From assembly GCA_000934455.1 (NCBI GenBank), contig KN882640.1:110113-130958 (forward strand): DNA of 20,846 bases, read 5' to 3'. Shown piece by piece: positions 8,479 to 16,659 of this stretch; position 1 is the stretch's first letter, and every line of letters starts with the position of its first letter. Origin of the DNA: Apostichopus parvimensis (Eukaryota; Echinodermata; Holothuroidea; Aspidochirotida; Stichopodidae). The translations under genes and the position numbers were made by a program. The notes under the pieces are model-generated. The model did not search any database. It had not been told where the DNA came from and saw only the letters and a program-made list of their open reading frames with translations.

Positions 8479-9033
8479 GATATACTGTAGCATACAAGTG
8501 TAGCCAGTGTTAGAGACTCCATTCGATATACTGTAGTATATATGTATATAGTGTTGTTGACTCAGATATTGGATATACTGTAATATATATGTATAGCCAG
8601 TGTTGGTGATTCAATTGGATAAACTGTATTATATATGTATAGCCAGTGCTGTTGACTCAGATATTGGATATACTGTAATATATATGTATAGCCAGTGTTG
8701 GAGACTCTATTGGATATATAGTAGTATATATGTATAGCCAGTGTAGGTGACTCTATTGGATATACTGTAGTATATATGTATAGCCAGTGTAGGTGACTCT
8801 ATTGGATATACTGTAATATATATGTATAGCCAGTGTTGGAGACTCTATTGGATATACTGTAGTATATATGTATAGCCAGTGTTGGTGACTCTATTGGATA
8901 TACAGTACTGTAGTTTATATGTATAGCCAGTGTTGGTGACTCCATTGGATATACTGTAGTTTATATGTATAGCCAGTGTTGGTGACTCCATTGGATATAC
9001 TGTAGTATGTATGTATAGCCAGTGTTGGTGACT
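8479..9033. repeat. Minisatellite: 12 units of about 46 bp
   Basis: Twelve consecutive units have the form GATATACTGTAGTATATATG, then TATAGCCAGTGTTGG and YGACTCTATTG. The first (8479) and second are the most diverged and the last is cut at GGTGACT. Units 2 and 4 share a CAGATA variant; units 5 and 8 share GGAGACTCTATTG, which suggests duplication of blocks of units. Unit 10 carries a 5-base expansion (TACAG/TACTG). The best-preserved units contain the inverted repeat ATATAC-TGTA-GTATAT. Confidence 0.92.
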
Positions 9034-10164
9034 AAGTAGTCACTTGATGAACAAAAACAACTTTCAGTTGTTAACCAAAAATTAGTGAAGCTTATTTTGG
9101 CTCACTAACTTTCAACACTACACCCCTCTAACTGCATGAACAACACTATATTGTTCGTTATTAAGCAAACCATGCTACAAGACCCACCTCGTTGCCCACC
9201 CCCCTCGCCCCCTTTCCTCCTCTTCTTGCTTTCAGATCACTATATTAGGTAGTGCTCATTTAGATTGTCCAAAAGCTTACACATTAAGATTAAAAAGTGG
9301 TTACAGTGCCTTTCAGTACCTAAGCTGCATCATCAAGTTCTATTATATAACTCCCAGATTTACTCAAAAAAACTAGCAACTATTTCATGTGAATGATATA
9401 AATTGTTTTCTCACTAGGATAGGCTTTCAGTGGCTATAACCTGTTACTATTTAATCAAGTGTAAACCTGGCCTATACATGTTAATTAAAGATGTTTGTAT
9501 TGGCAAGTAGCGTAAGGAATATAACTTTATCAAATATGAAATATATTTTATGGGATTAATAAAATAAAATAAACTTTCATATATCTTTAGGCTCATGTTT
9601 TTTGTGCAAGAGATTACAAGGTACGAACACAACGTGTGTCGTTCAGACCAAAGTAATATATGCTGATATATCTACTTTCAGGTTAAATAGGTAGGAGGGC
9701 TTTAAATTCCACATGAAAGTACAGTACATTTCATCTCCTAAACCTACATCTGATATTTATACCACAGAAGGGTCGGAACCTTTTCAATCCTGAAAACATT
9801 GTCAAACATAAGATACCAGATGTGCATGCCAGAAAACAAGTATGAGTAACCTTCAACAAAAGGGCAATGTACTAATAGTAAAATGAAACTAATTAGCATT
9901 GCACAATCACTGTCCTTTCATTTAATATCATTATTAAAACAATTTTTACAAACTCAGGAAAAATAAGTTCAACAAAGTAGGTAACACAGCATTATGTTAA
10001 TAAGTGTTTTAATGACTTTCCCCCGTTTCCTCTTTCTTTCATATTCTATATCTTGTTTCTTTTTATAAAATGATAGTTACTGATAATCTTATATTAAGTA
10101 CACGAATAATGGAGAAATTGTCTGGGAAACTTGAGACAATGGAAAAGAGCAAAGAACTTTATAG
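9034..10164. other. Non-unit DNA with no recognised gene
   Basis: AT-rich and without a credible coding frame. A pyrimidine-rich tract at about 9183-9235 is rich in CCCCCTC and CCTCCTCTTC. A 61-codon - strand frame at 9447-9632 is AT-rich with no signal, domain or conservation and is rejected. Confidence 0.5.
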
Positions 10165-10236
10165 CTAGACCTGGATTAGAACCAGTGTCACCTTTCGGTT
10201 ACAAGCCAAGCGCTCTACAAACTAAGCATTTCTTCA
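10165..10236 (-). pseudogene. Degenerate tRNA-like sequence, resembling tRNA-Thr(TGT)
   Basis: On the - strand the sequence has an A-box-like TTAGTTTGTAGAGCGCTTG, an anticodon loop CTTGTAA (anticodon TGT) in a weak stem, and a B-box-like GGTTCTAATCC with about four paired T-stem bases. The acceptor arms do not pair. It is therefore a tRNA relic or the head of an old tRNA-derived SINE, not a functional tRNA. The anticodon assignment is tentative. Confidence 0.5.
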
Positions 10237-10477
10237 CAATATTAAAATCATTTATTCTCTGACAAATATCATATTACTACTACAAGGAAGTTCAAATTTG
10301 GTGAAAGTGAAAGTATATGTTACAAAGATCACTGGCAAGAAAGAAGACATTACAAGTGTTTTACATTTTAGGACTGTAAAGCTTTTGGAAGAGTATCTAC
10401 TGTACCATGATGACATCACAGTATTAGTACCAACTGGCATCCACTTTCTAGAAAACCGAGGGTTTAGCCAGTCATAA
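10226..10477 (+). other. Coding-like open stretch without a start codon; possible exon or gene relic
   Basis: A + strand frame is open for 83 codons from after TAA (10223-10225) to TAA at 10475-10477. It has no ATG near its beginning. From about 10286 the peptide looks protein-like: alternating VKVKVYV, a charged KKED segment, KLLEEYLLYHDD and TVLVPTG. A possible splice acceptor CTACTACAAG ends at 10286. I do not recognise a family, and there is no second copy in the window to test conservation. It may be an exon of a gene lying partly elsewhere, a relic, or chance. An antisense frame at 10252-10440 is taken as its shadow. Confidence 0.22.
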
Positions 10478-10948
10478 CAGGTTGCATTCAGTCAATCCCA
10501 AGTTGGGAGAGATGGGAGAGGGGGTTAACACCTAACAGCTTGTCATATTTTCTTTTCGTTAATTTTATATTTTCGGGGGCGACAGGAATATCTCTGTAAG
10601 TATAAACAGCTGTAATGTGATATAAAGGAACAGCATTATCTATTGAAGTAAACATAATCCTACATAAAAGCTCATTATTAATTCAAAATGGTGACAACCA
10701 AGATCATAGAGGACCATAATAGGATTACAGTTTGCTCAACTAGATGTTTTGACAACACTCACATTTTGGAGTGTCGCATTATAACGATTAACAATTATTT
10801 TTTTAATTCTTTAATTCTTAATGAAAAACTGTTGTAACTAAAACAAGGAACAAGGTAAGAAATCTTGCCAGCAATATTGCTGCCTTTAGATTAAACTCAA
10901 GTCAGGAAAATACATAACAACACACAGCTATTGATAACGACTAACTAA
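10478..10948. other. Non-unit DNA with no recognised gene
   Basis: AT-rich; includes a G-rich patch near 10502-10525. Nothing recognised. Confidence 0.5.
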
Positions 10949-11335
10949 TTAGCCTAATGTCCAAAGAATGATTAGCTATTGGTTATGTTTTTATTCAAAA
11001 GAGTCAAAATCTAACAGATGTCAATGTATACCCATCTCACTATCAACACATCCCTGCTGACAGAAATAATACTGTCATCCTCTCCTTCTTGTAAAGCAAA
11101 GAAGAAATGCAAATACGATTTAATTTTTAGAGATTGCCTCTTTCAGAGACTGTTCATTTTCAGCTGGCAAATTATAGACCTTACAGACATTATGGAATTA
11201 CTGTACACTATTGACTATACAGAACATAATCATTAGCATGAACATAATAAATGACTCTGATATTGATGGTCCTTAAAACATTATGAATTCACAAAGATTT
11301 TGAATTATTCATCAAAACATGTCTTGAGGAATTAG
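10949..11335 (+). repeat. Inverted, diverged copy 1 of spacer element X
   Basis: This segment aligns with the reverse complement of about 5870-5590 in unit A. It is also directly repeated at 11336-11990: GAATTAGCCTAATGTCCAAAGAATG starts both copies. The 72-codon + frame at 11018-11236 lies here but is not kept in copy 2, where indels shift it, so I do not call a gene. A different + frame reads NLTDVNVYP at about 10999-11033, matching the - strand of unit A. Confidence 0.6.
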
Positions 11336-11990
11336 CCTAATGTCCAAAGAATGGTTAGCCAGAGGTTATGTTTTTATTCAATAGAGTCAAAACTTACAGA
11401 TGTTAAATTAAAACCCTTAGGAGTGTTAGCTCAGTGGTTAACGCCGGTGCCTTTCAATCATAAGGTCCTGAGTTTGAGTCACTCCAAGATTAATGTATGT
11501 CGTCCAGTTACAGAGTTGTTGACAATTGACAATTCATAATCATGAACGTTAAATATGAATCTAAGAGACTGACTTCGGTCAGCTTGCTGCTTTGATAAGC
11601 CAATAATGGCTTCTTCGCGAGTTCCTGCTTGCAGGAGGATCTAAAATACATACAAACATACCCTTCTCACTATCAACACATCCCTGCTGACAGAAAGAAT
11701 GCTGTCTTTCTCTTCTTGTAAATCAAAGAAGAAATACAAATACCATTTAATTTTTAGAGATTGTCACTTTCAGAGACTGTTCATTTTCAGCAAGAGAATT
11801 TGACCTAACAGACCTTGTGGAATTAATGTAAACTATTGACTATACAGAACCTAAACAGTGATATGAACTTAAAAAAATGATTGTTATTAATGGTCATTAA
11901 AACATGATGAATTCACAAAGATTTTGAATTGTTCATCAAAACATATCTTGATGTATTATTATTCTAGACCGATTGCATAAGCTGGTAAAC
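11336..11990 (+). repeat. Inverted, diverged copy 2 of spacer element X, split by a SINE
   Basis: Direct repeat of 10949-11335 with a 241-bp insertion at 11419-11659. Without the insertion it aligns with copy 1 and with the reverse complement of about 5870-5550. It extends farther than copy 1, through GACCGATTGCATAAGCTGG (11968-11986), which matches GTCGATTGCATAGGGAATGG on the - strand of unit A. The orientation then switches: from about 12009 the DNA aligns with unit A in direct orientation. Confidence 0.6.
11419..11659 (+). mobile_element. tRNA-derived SINE with a 6-bp target duplication
   Basis: A tRNA-like head (11420-11486) has acceptor arms GGAGTG/CACTCC that pair perfectly. Its A box is TAGCTCAGTGGTTAACGC and its B box is AGTTTGAGTC, both internal RNA polymerase III signals. 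The body holds three hairpins: CTGAC-TTCG-GTCAG (11569-11582), AAGCC-AATAAT-GGCTT (11597-11612) and TCCTG-CTTG-CAGGA (11623-11636). It ends in an ATACATACAAACAT tail. ACCCTT at 11413-11418 is repeated at 11660-11665. The uninterrupted copy 1 shows the matching empty site. Being non-coding, it depends on a partner LINE that I cannot identify. Confidence 0.82.
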
Positions 11991-12010
11991 CATTGAAAGA
12001 TGCTTAGAGG

Positions 12011-12627
12011 GGTAAGTTGTAAAAGTACTCCTAGAAGCAGTGCCAATAGTATTTGTCACATGGTCTGTTGAGGTGGTCTACAGTGGAGCATCTGTGGTAA
12101 AGACACATCCCTAGCATATTGTAATATAGTTTGTCAATTTCTTGGGATGCACTCAAACAGCTAACTTTGTGCAAAAGATACTCAACACTTAAGAAATCAA
12201 ACTTGTGGAGATTGCATCGTCTATCATGTGTCACTAGCATGAAAGGTTGGTTTGGGTTAGTGAAAAATGAACTAACTCTGGGGAGGCCGGATGGGACGTA
12301 GATGGAATAACTACATAATCATTGGAGGTAAAGAATATTCAAAGTGAAAATAAACATGTTTTGCTCCTTCTGAGCTATTAAATCAATTTATTTTGACTTT
12401 GAGCCAAGTGCAATTAGTGAATGTAACATTGGATCAAACTTTTCAGAAGTAAAATTAAATTAAACCTGTTGTACTTCCACTCTATTAATTCTCTACTTTT
12501 TGTATTTAAGCATACATGTATCTAGTTCTTTAGTGTCCTTCTTTCTGTTGCAAACTTCTAGGGTTGAGCCAGAGGTGTCAATTCAACATCAGTGGCAACA
12601 TCTTCCTGATCTCCGGAAGGTGTGAGA
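12011..12627. other. M2 3' flank with candidate poly(A) signal
   Basis: Non-coding. It contains the complement of AATAAA at 12387-12392, about 240 bases past the M2 stop; M3 has the same signal at 18333-18338. The stretch 12091-12152 is the longest version of a segment that is shortened in unit C and missing in unit A. The DNA that encodes the end of the M1 tail, with its TAG stop, is still recognisable at about 12561-12627 but is out of frame here. The 69-codon - strand frame at 12031-12240 is not conserved. Confidence 0.5.
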
Positions 12628-13734
12628 TCACCAAAAAAGGTGTGAAACGTATGTTCTTGGAGCAAGCCATTTGTAATACCTTTTGTGAATTCTTCTTTGT
12701 TTACAGTAAAGCCATACCCAGTAAAGTGTTGCACATATGAAAGCTGTTACCACAATACCAGTTAATATGAAGACTATAAACAATGGATCTGTAAAGGAGA
12801 CAGAGGTTGTTCCATTTTCATTGTCTTCCCTAGATGAATCACTAGAAGTAGTGTAGGCGATTTCAGAGTGACTTTCCTTATTCGTTGATAGGGTTGACAC
12901 TTCTAGCGATGGTTCAGAAGTTATTGTTGAATTCAACTTGCAAAACAAACTCCCTCTTCCTCTGAAATTCTCAGGCTCTTGGGACACTAGACAAACAGTG
13001 GAATCATTAAGCCATGCAAATGGATGGCTGCCATTATCAACACATTGAATCATGAATTCAAAATATTCACAGATATTTTCCAAGTTAGAAGGATAATAAT
13101 AATTACAAGGGCTACAATCTTGACTACTGTTGCCTGACCTGTAGATTGTCTTACTCTCTGAAAGGCTGTAGCTTGCATTTCCACACTCACTTCCTTCACT
13201 ATAGTTCTTGTTAATTGATGAAAGGTGAAGCCATTTAAAGTCACCAAAGTTCTGAACATATCCTAGAGGATCTGACAATTCCACTATCTGAAGATCCAAT
13301 AAAACATCACTTAGTAATTCAAAACTTCCAATATTTAAGATCCGATTATGATTTAATAACAAAACCTTTAATCCTTGATGTTTCAGTTGTTTTAGAGCAC
13401 TTTTCCCCAGCAGTTTTATATTATTGTGAGATAAGTCCATCCATTCTACCTTTAATGAGGTACCTAACTGTGGTACATCTTCTAACAAATTTGAAGAGAG
13501 ATTTAACAACATCAATGAGCAATTGCCTTCCACAGATATGTTTGTAAGCATCAGTTTACTACAATCCAGATATTTTCCATTCGGTAAAGTTTCAAGTTGA
13601 CACTCTGAACAATGTTGTACCCAGTTACACGAATCAGCCAATATTGTAGAAACAGTTCCATTATCAGAAGCATAAACCAGCAAAAATGCTGGTAGAAGAA
13701 AAGTAAAATACATTAGCAGCGCAGAAGTTATCAT
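12628..13734 (-). CDS. M2: LRR type I membrane protein with shortened, frameshifted tail
   Basis: Predicted surface protein of 368 residues with the same architecture as M1: signal peptide, Cys cap, about four LRRs, CSPC cluster, Ser/Thr stalk, membrane helix. The start is the ATG complementary to 13732-13734; the frame before it has only non-ATG codons. Three in-frame deletions separate it from M1: one Ile near the mature N-terminus, one Asn in LRR4 (LSDPLG against LSDNPLG), and 36 bases removing twelve tail residues after KWLA (near 12661). The juxtamembrane motif is RYYKWLA, with Tyr for Asp. A one-base insertion in an A run (near 12632-12637) shifts the frame, so the tail ends LFW and stops. 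The tail keeps only about 25 residues after the helix. The ectodomain is fully open, so a working gene with an altered tail is more likely than a dead one. Confidence 0.82.
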   Translation of the reverse strand: MITSALLMYFTFLLPAFLLVYASDNGTVSTILADSCNWVQHCSECQLETLPNGKYLDCSKLMLTNISVEGNCSLMLLNLSSNLLEDVPQLGTSLKVEWMDLSHNNIKLLGKSALKQLKHQGLKVLLLNHNRILNIGSFELLSDVLLDLQIVELSDPLGYVQNFGDFKWLHLSSINKNYSEGSECGNASYSLSESKTIYRSGNSSQDCSPCNYYYPSNLENICEYFEFMIQCVDNGSHPFAWLNDSTVCLVSQEPENFRGRGSLFCKLNSTITSEPSLEVSTLSTNKESHSEIAYTTSSDSSREDNENGTTSVSFTDPLFIVFILTGIVVTAFICATLYWVWLYCKQRRIHKRYYKWLAPRTYVSHLFW

Positions 13735-13864
13735 CTTGCTCAATACATCAAGGCTCAAAAAGTCTAAAGAGTTAAAATAAGGATATATATATGACTTTCC
13801 AATTTCAACTTTACCTTACAGTTTACTGATCTCTTGTGACTATGCCACACATAATCATTTCACC

Positions 13865-13999
13865 TTTATAATGTTGGTTTACCTGGAACAGCTATGTCAA
13901 AACAGCAATTCACATTGCCTTTGTCTGTATTTGGTCTTTTATTCCCTTTTCTTTCGCTTTGTATCAGTCAAAGAGGAAAGGGAAAGTTGAAGTGAAAGT
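13865..13999 (-). promoter_or_regulatory. M2 promoter: TATA box and IRF-like elements
   Basis: TATAAA on the - strand (complement 13865-13870) lies about 130 bases before the ATG. GAAAGGGAAAG (13976-13986) and AGTGAAAGT (13991-13999) match the GAAA-spaced pattern at M1. The promoter and its flank show no difference that I can see from those of M3. Confidence 0.42.
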
Positions 14000-14024
14000 C
14001 ACAGATTAAGCGATTTAACTTGAA

Positions 14025-14470
14025 ATCGTGTTTAGAAGTTTTCACAGCTTGACCTCTAGTGTGACCAGTGATACCACCCAAAAACAATAGCAACCCAGAA
14101 CTCAGTATTATGCCTCTACATACAAAGTCCATCCGATATCCAGAAAATTAAGTTATCATGTTTACGAGCCAAAGTGTCACATACAAACACACACACACAC
14201 AGCATCGTGACCGCAATGATTCTTTTTGCTTTCAGCAAAAGAATAAAAAATATCATCATTAATGTTGTGTTTATATGAAGCATGAAAACTCTGTGGTAGG
14301 CATGATTACAGCTGAAACATTATAAGATTTGTATTGAGGTTTGATGGATGCCGACTTCATCGTAACAGGGTATTTCGAAATACACTTTGAATAATCGAAG
14401 TAACGAATAACGGGAACGAAGTATTCTCTTTCAGCAAAAGTATAAAAAATATACTCATTAATGTTGTGTA
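14025..14470 (+). repeat. Interspersed repeat tail at the start of unit C
   Basis: Contains the last two subunits of the array seen at 845-1470, the (AC)n run, the TTTGCTTTCAGCAAA hairpin and AATAAAAAA, then the AACGGGAACGAAG segment. The 136-codon - strand frame at 14271-14681 covers this region; it is open only because of a deletion of about 46 bp near 14550, and unit D splits it into two shorter frames. I do not call it a gene. Confidence 0.6.
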
Positions 14471-15034
14471 TATATGAAGAAGAATGATTCTTTGCAAATA
14501 TGAACAATGTCTCAGAATGTTTTAATTTAACACACAAAATGTGAATTTCTGCTGTGAGATGATAATAGCTACTTTGGTTTAGTTTTACACTGAATATCCT
14601 AGTAAATAATATGAAATATGATGCATTCAAATTATATAATTCTGTAACCTCTCCCCCACCCACTCTCTCCCCCACCCACACGTAGCTTCACCCTCAATCC
14701 AGGTCTGCCCACTCATTTAAAATCTCTTCTAGAATGAAAGTCACAAATATGGGGGATCAAAACTGTCATTATGCCTTATGCCTAATATTTCTTTTGTTTG
14801 ACAGAAAAATATTCAGTCAATTATTTACAACTTTTGTTGCTACTGCACTCATAATGTCAATGAATATTCATTAATAACAGACAACTCATTTTTAGATATT
14901 CATAATTTTCATAAACAAGTCTTTTCTTGTCCACTGAACAATAAGACTACAAAAACTGAAAGTATATTTCTGAAATTCAAATCATAAAAGCAGACCAGGC
15001 TTCATGTATAGTTGATATTGTTTGACACTTATAT
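14471..15034. other. P2 5' flank
   Basis: Aligned with 2500-3072 and 20456-20846. A block of about 46 bases present in units A and D is deleted near 14550. A CTCTCCCCCACCCA motif is doubled at 14648-14677, once in unit A. The palindrome AATGAATATTCATT is conserved at 14859-14872. No gene. Confidence 0.5.
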
Positions 15035-15355
15035 GTTCATGAATATTCATTTCTGTCCCACTGTTAAACTGTCTTTCAATTTTTGAGCAAAACATGAAGA
15101 GAGAAAGTTAATACTAATAGTCTAGTTCATTGGCTGCTGACTGTTTTATCAGACAGTGGATACTGTGCGTATGTTTTTATACAAATTTCCTAGTATTTTA
15201 TAAGCATTGTCTCGGTCTTCAAATATTCATTTACTGCGCTATTGTTGTCTTCAGTTTTTGAGGGAAGAAACGTGAAGAGTGAAGTTCATACTTAGTCGTA
15301 TTGATTACCTTGTGATTGTTATCAGACAGTGGATATAGTGTGTGTATATCTTTTA
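15035..15355 (+). promoter_or_regulatory. Two-copy tandem duplication upstream of P2
   Basis: The same arrangement as before P1, with a period of about 178 bp. TTCATGAATATTCAT (from 15036) starts the first unit and GGTCTTCAAATATTCAT (from 15214) the second. Both contain TTTTTGAG, GTGAAGAG or ATGAAGAG, and ATCAGACAGTGGATA. Promoter function is inferred from position and from conservation at P1. Confidence 0.45.
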
Positions 15356-15423
15356 TCTAAAGTGATGATCACGTCCTTCATAATTATTCAAAATAATTAA
15401 TATTTCTTGAAGTCATAGTGAAT

Positions 15424-16428
15424 ATGGAGTTCCTTTGGAAGAGAGAATTTCTTTTGTTTTATTGCTGTTTGTTGATTTTTAATTTTGCTGGACTTTTTGC
15501 TGCATATGGACCAGACTCTCATTGCTACTGGAATGAACCGGGTGACATTCATTGCTCAATGTGTGACATGTCTAATGGAACCATCTTGGATTGTAGCAAT
15601 AAGGGATTAGAACAGGTGACTGTTAATGGAGGATATTCCATCATTGGTTTGAATCTTTCTTATAACAACTTGTCAAAACCTCCAAATATCTCTGGGAGTC
15701 TGGTAATAGAATGGATTGACTTGTCTCATAATCTGATCAAGTTCTTGAATGCAGAGAATATTGAAAGACTGAGTAGTCATACCTTGAAGGTGATAGACTT
15801 CAGCTACAATGGACTTCTTATAATGAAAACACAAAATCTAGGTAACTTTCTGCCAAGTCTTTCTATTTTCAATCTGTCATACAATCAATTGGAAACCAGT
15901 TCTTTTGAGGTCTCCGACTGGAAGAGCTTACATCATCTTAAATTGCTGGATCTACAGAACAACAGCGATCATGCAAGTATGAAATTATCTAACTGTGACC
16001 TTGGAAAAGAAAGTGTAATTTTTCTCCAAAATTCACTAAACTGCTGTCTTCCTTGTATGGAGGCCTTCCTTCAAAAGCATTGTGAATTTGATCATCTTTT
16101 TGTTGAATGTCTTGGTAGAGACACTATTGAGAGAAACTGTAGCAGGAAAGATGTGAATAGACCAATGTTACTATGTTACAGGGATGTGTCTACCGCTAAT
16201 ACTTCACCGATGACCACCTCAACAGAACACATACCAACTACTACTGACCATACTACTAACCCTACTACTAACCATACTACAACGAAATCCAAACCACTCG
16301 ATAGGTTACCACTTTATTTCTCTCTAGCTGGAAGTTTTCTGATGCTTTTCCTGTTGATCTTAACTGTTTGGGAATGTTACCAAAGGAGCCAAAGATCTAA
16401 TCGGTATGACAAATGGCTTTCTGTGTAA
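15424..16428 (+). CDS. P2: LRR type I membrane protein whose tail is cut at the first YxxL tyrosine
   Basis: Predicted surface protein of 334 residues, starting at the ATG at 15424 (the upstream in-frame codon is GTG). The architecture is that of P1: signal peptide, Cys cap (Cys34, 44, 47, 57), LRRs, Cys cluster. The stalk (about 257-295) is longer and Thr-rich, built partly of 12-base repeats encoding H/P-T-T-N. The membrane helix is at about 296-316 with a single MLFL, and RYDKWL is at 327-332. The extra cap cysteine 71 of P1 is Tyr here. The stop TAA at 16426-16428 replaces the TAT tyrosine codon of P1 (4426-4428), so the tail ends DKWLSV. The frame beyond the stop stays open for 42 codons and still encodes the second YVDL, which fits a recent nonsense change. 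Confidence 0.83.
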   Translation: MEFLWKREFLLFYCCLLIFNFAGLFAAYGPDSHCYWNEPGDIHCSMCDMSNGTILDCSNKGLEQVTVNGGYSIIGLNLSYNNLSKPPNISGSLVIEWIDLSHNLIKFLNAENIERLSSHTLKVIDFSYNGLLIMKTQNLGNFLPSLSIFNLSYNQLETSSFEVSDWKSLHHLKLLDLQNNSDHASMKLSNCDLGKESVIFLQNSLNCCLPCMEAFLQKHCEFDHLFVECLGRDTIERNCSRKDVNRPMLLCYRDVSTANTSPMTTSTEHIPTTTDHTTNPTTNHTTTKSKPLDRLPLYFSLAGSFLMLFLLILTVWECYQRSQRSNRYDKWLSV

Positions 16429-16659
16429 ACAACCTTAAGGGCAGGCATACAATCTATAAGATTAATACCAGTTTATGTAGATTTAGCTGAAAGTTTTCTG
16501 ATGCTGTTATATTTTATATTCATATTTGGAAATGTTATCAAAGTAGAAGAAGACTAAAACGGTACGATAAGTGGCTTCCTGTGCATCCTCCCATAGTACA
16601 TACAATCTATCCATCTTTGGAAAGACCCTCAAAGCAAAAAAAAAATGTTATCAATAGAC
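16429..16659 (+). pseudogene. Lost P2 tail and second membrane-helix/RYDKWL module
   Basis: After the P2 stop the frame runs open to TAA at 16555-16557, passing YVDL and a hydrophobic stretch that starts ESFLML. That stretch is a second copy, about 159 bp downstream, of the helix module at 16326. One frameshift later the next frame reads IWKCYQ, RRRLKRYDKWLPVHPP and IYPSLERPSK, a recognisable second juxtamembrane and tail. The upstream edge of both copies is a TAG|CTG(G/A)AAG that resembles a splice acceptor. It may be a decayed duplicate or, less likely, an alternative terminal exon. Confidence 0.6.

Larger units (their letters stand above)
12009..14024. repeat. Partial segmental unit B (M2 only)
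   Basis: Direct similarity to units A and C starts at GGTAAGTTGTAAAAGTACTCC (12011; 6015 and 18010 in the others) and runs through the M gene and its promoter. It joins unit C at 14025. The P gene half of this unit is absent. Confidence 0.8.

Noticed and set aside
8479-9033. CRISPR array
   Set aside because: Units are directly adjacent with no unique spacers, and the context is an animal genome; it is a minisatellite.
10165-10236. Functional tRNA gene
   Set aside because: The acceptor arms do not pair and the T-stem is imperfect, so it is called a relic.
11018-11236. 72-codon + strand frame in inverted X copy 1
   Set aside because: The directly repeated copy 2 has indels that destroy the frame, so there is no coding conservation.
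11351-11539. 62-codon + strand frame running into the SINE
   Set aside because: It crosses the SINE insertion boundary and the tRNA-like head; chance frame.
14271-14681. 136-codon open frame on the - strand
   Set aside because: It overlaps the interspersed repeat tail and P flank. It is open only because of a deletion of about 46 bp in this copy, and unit D splits it into two frames. No domain or signal.
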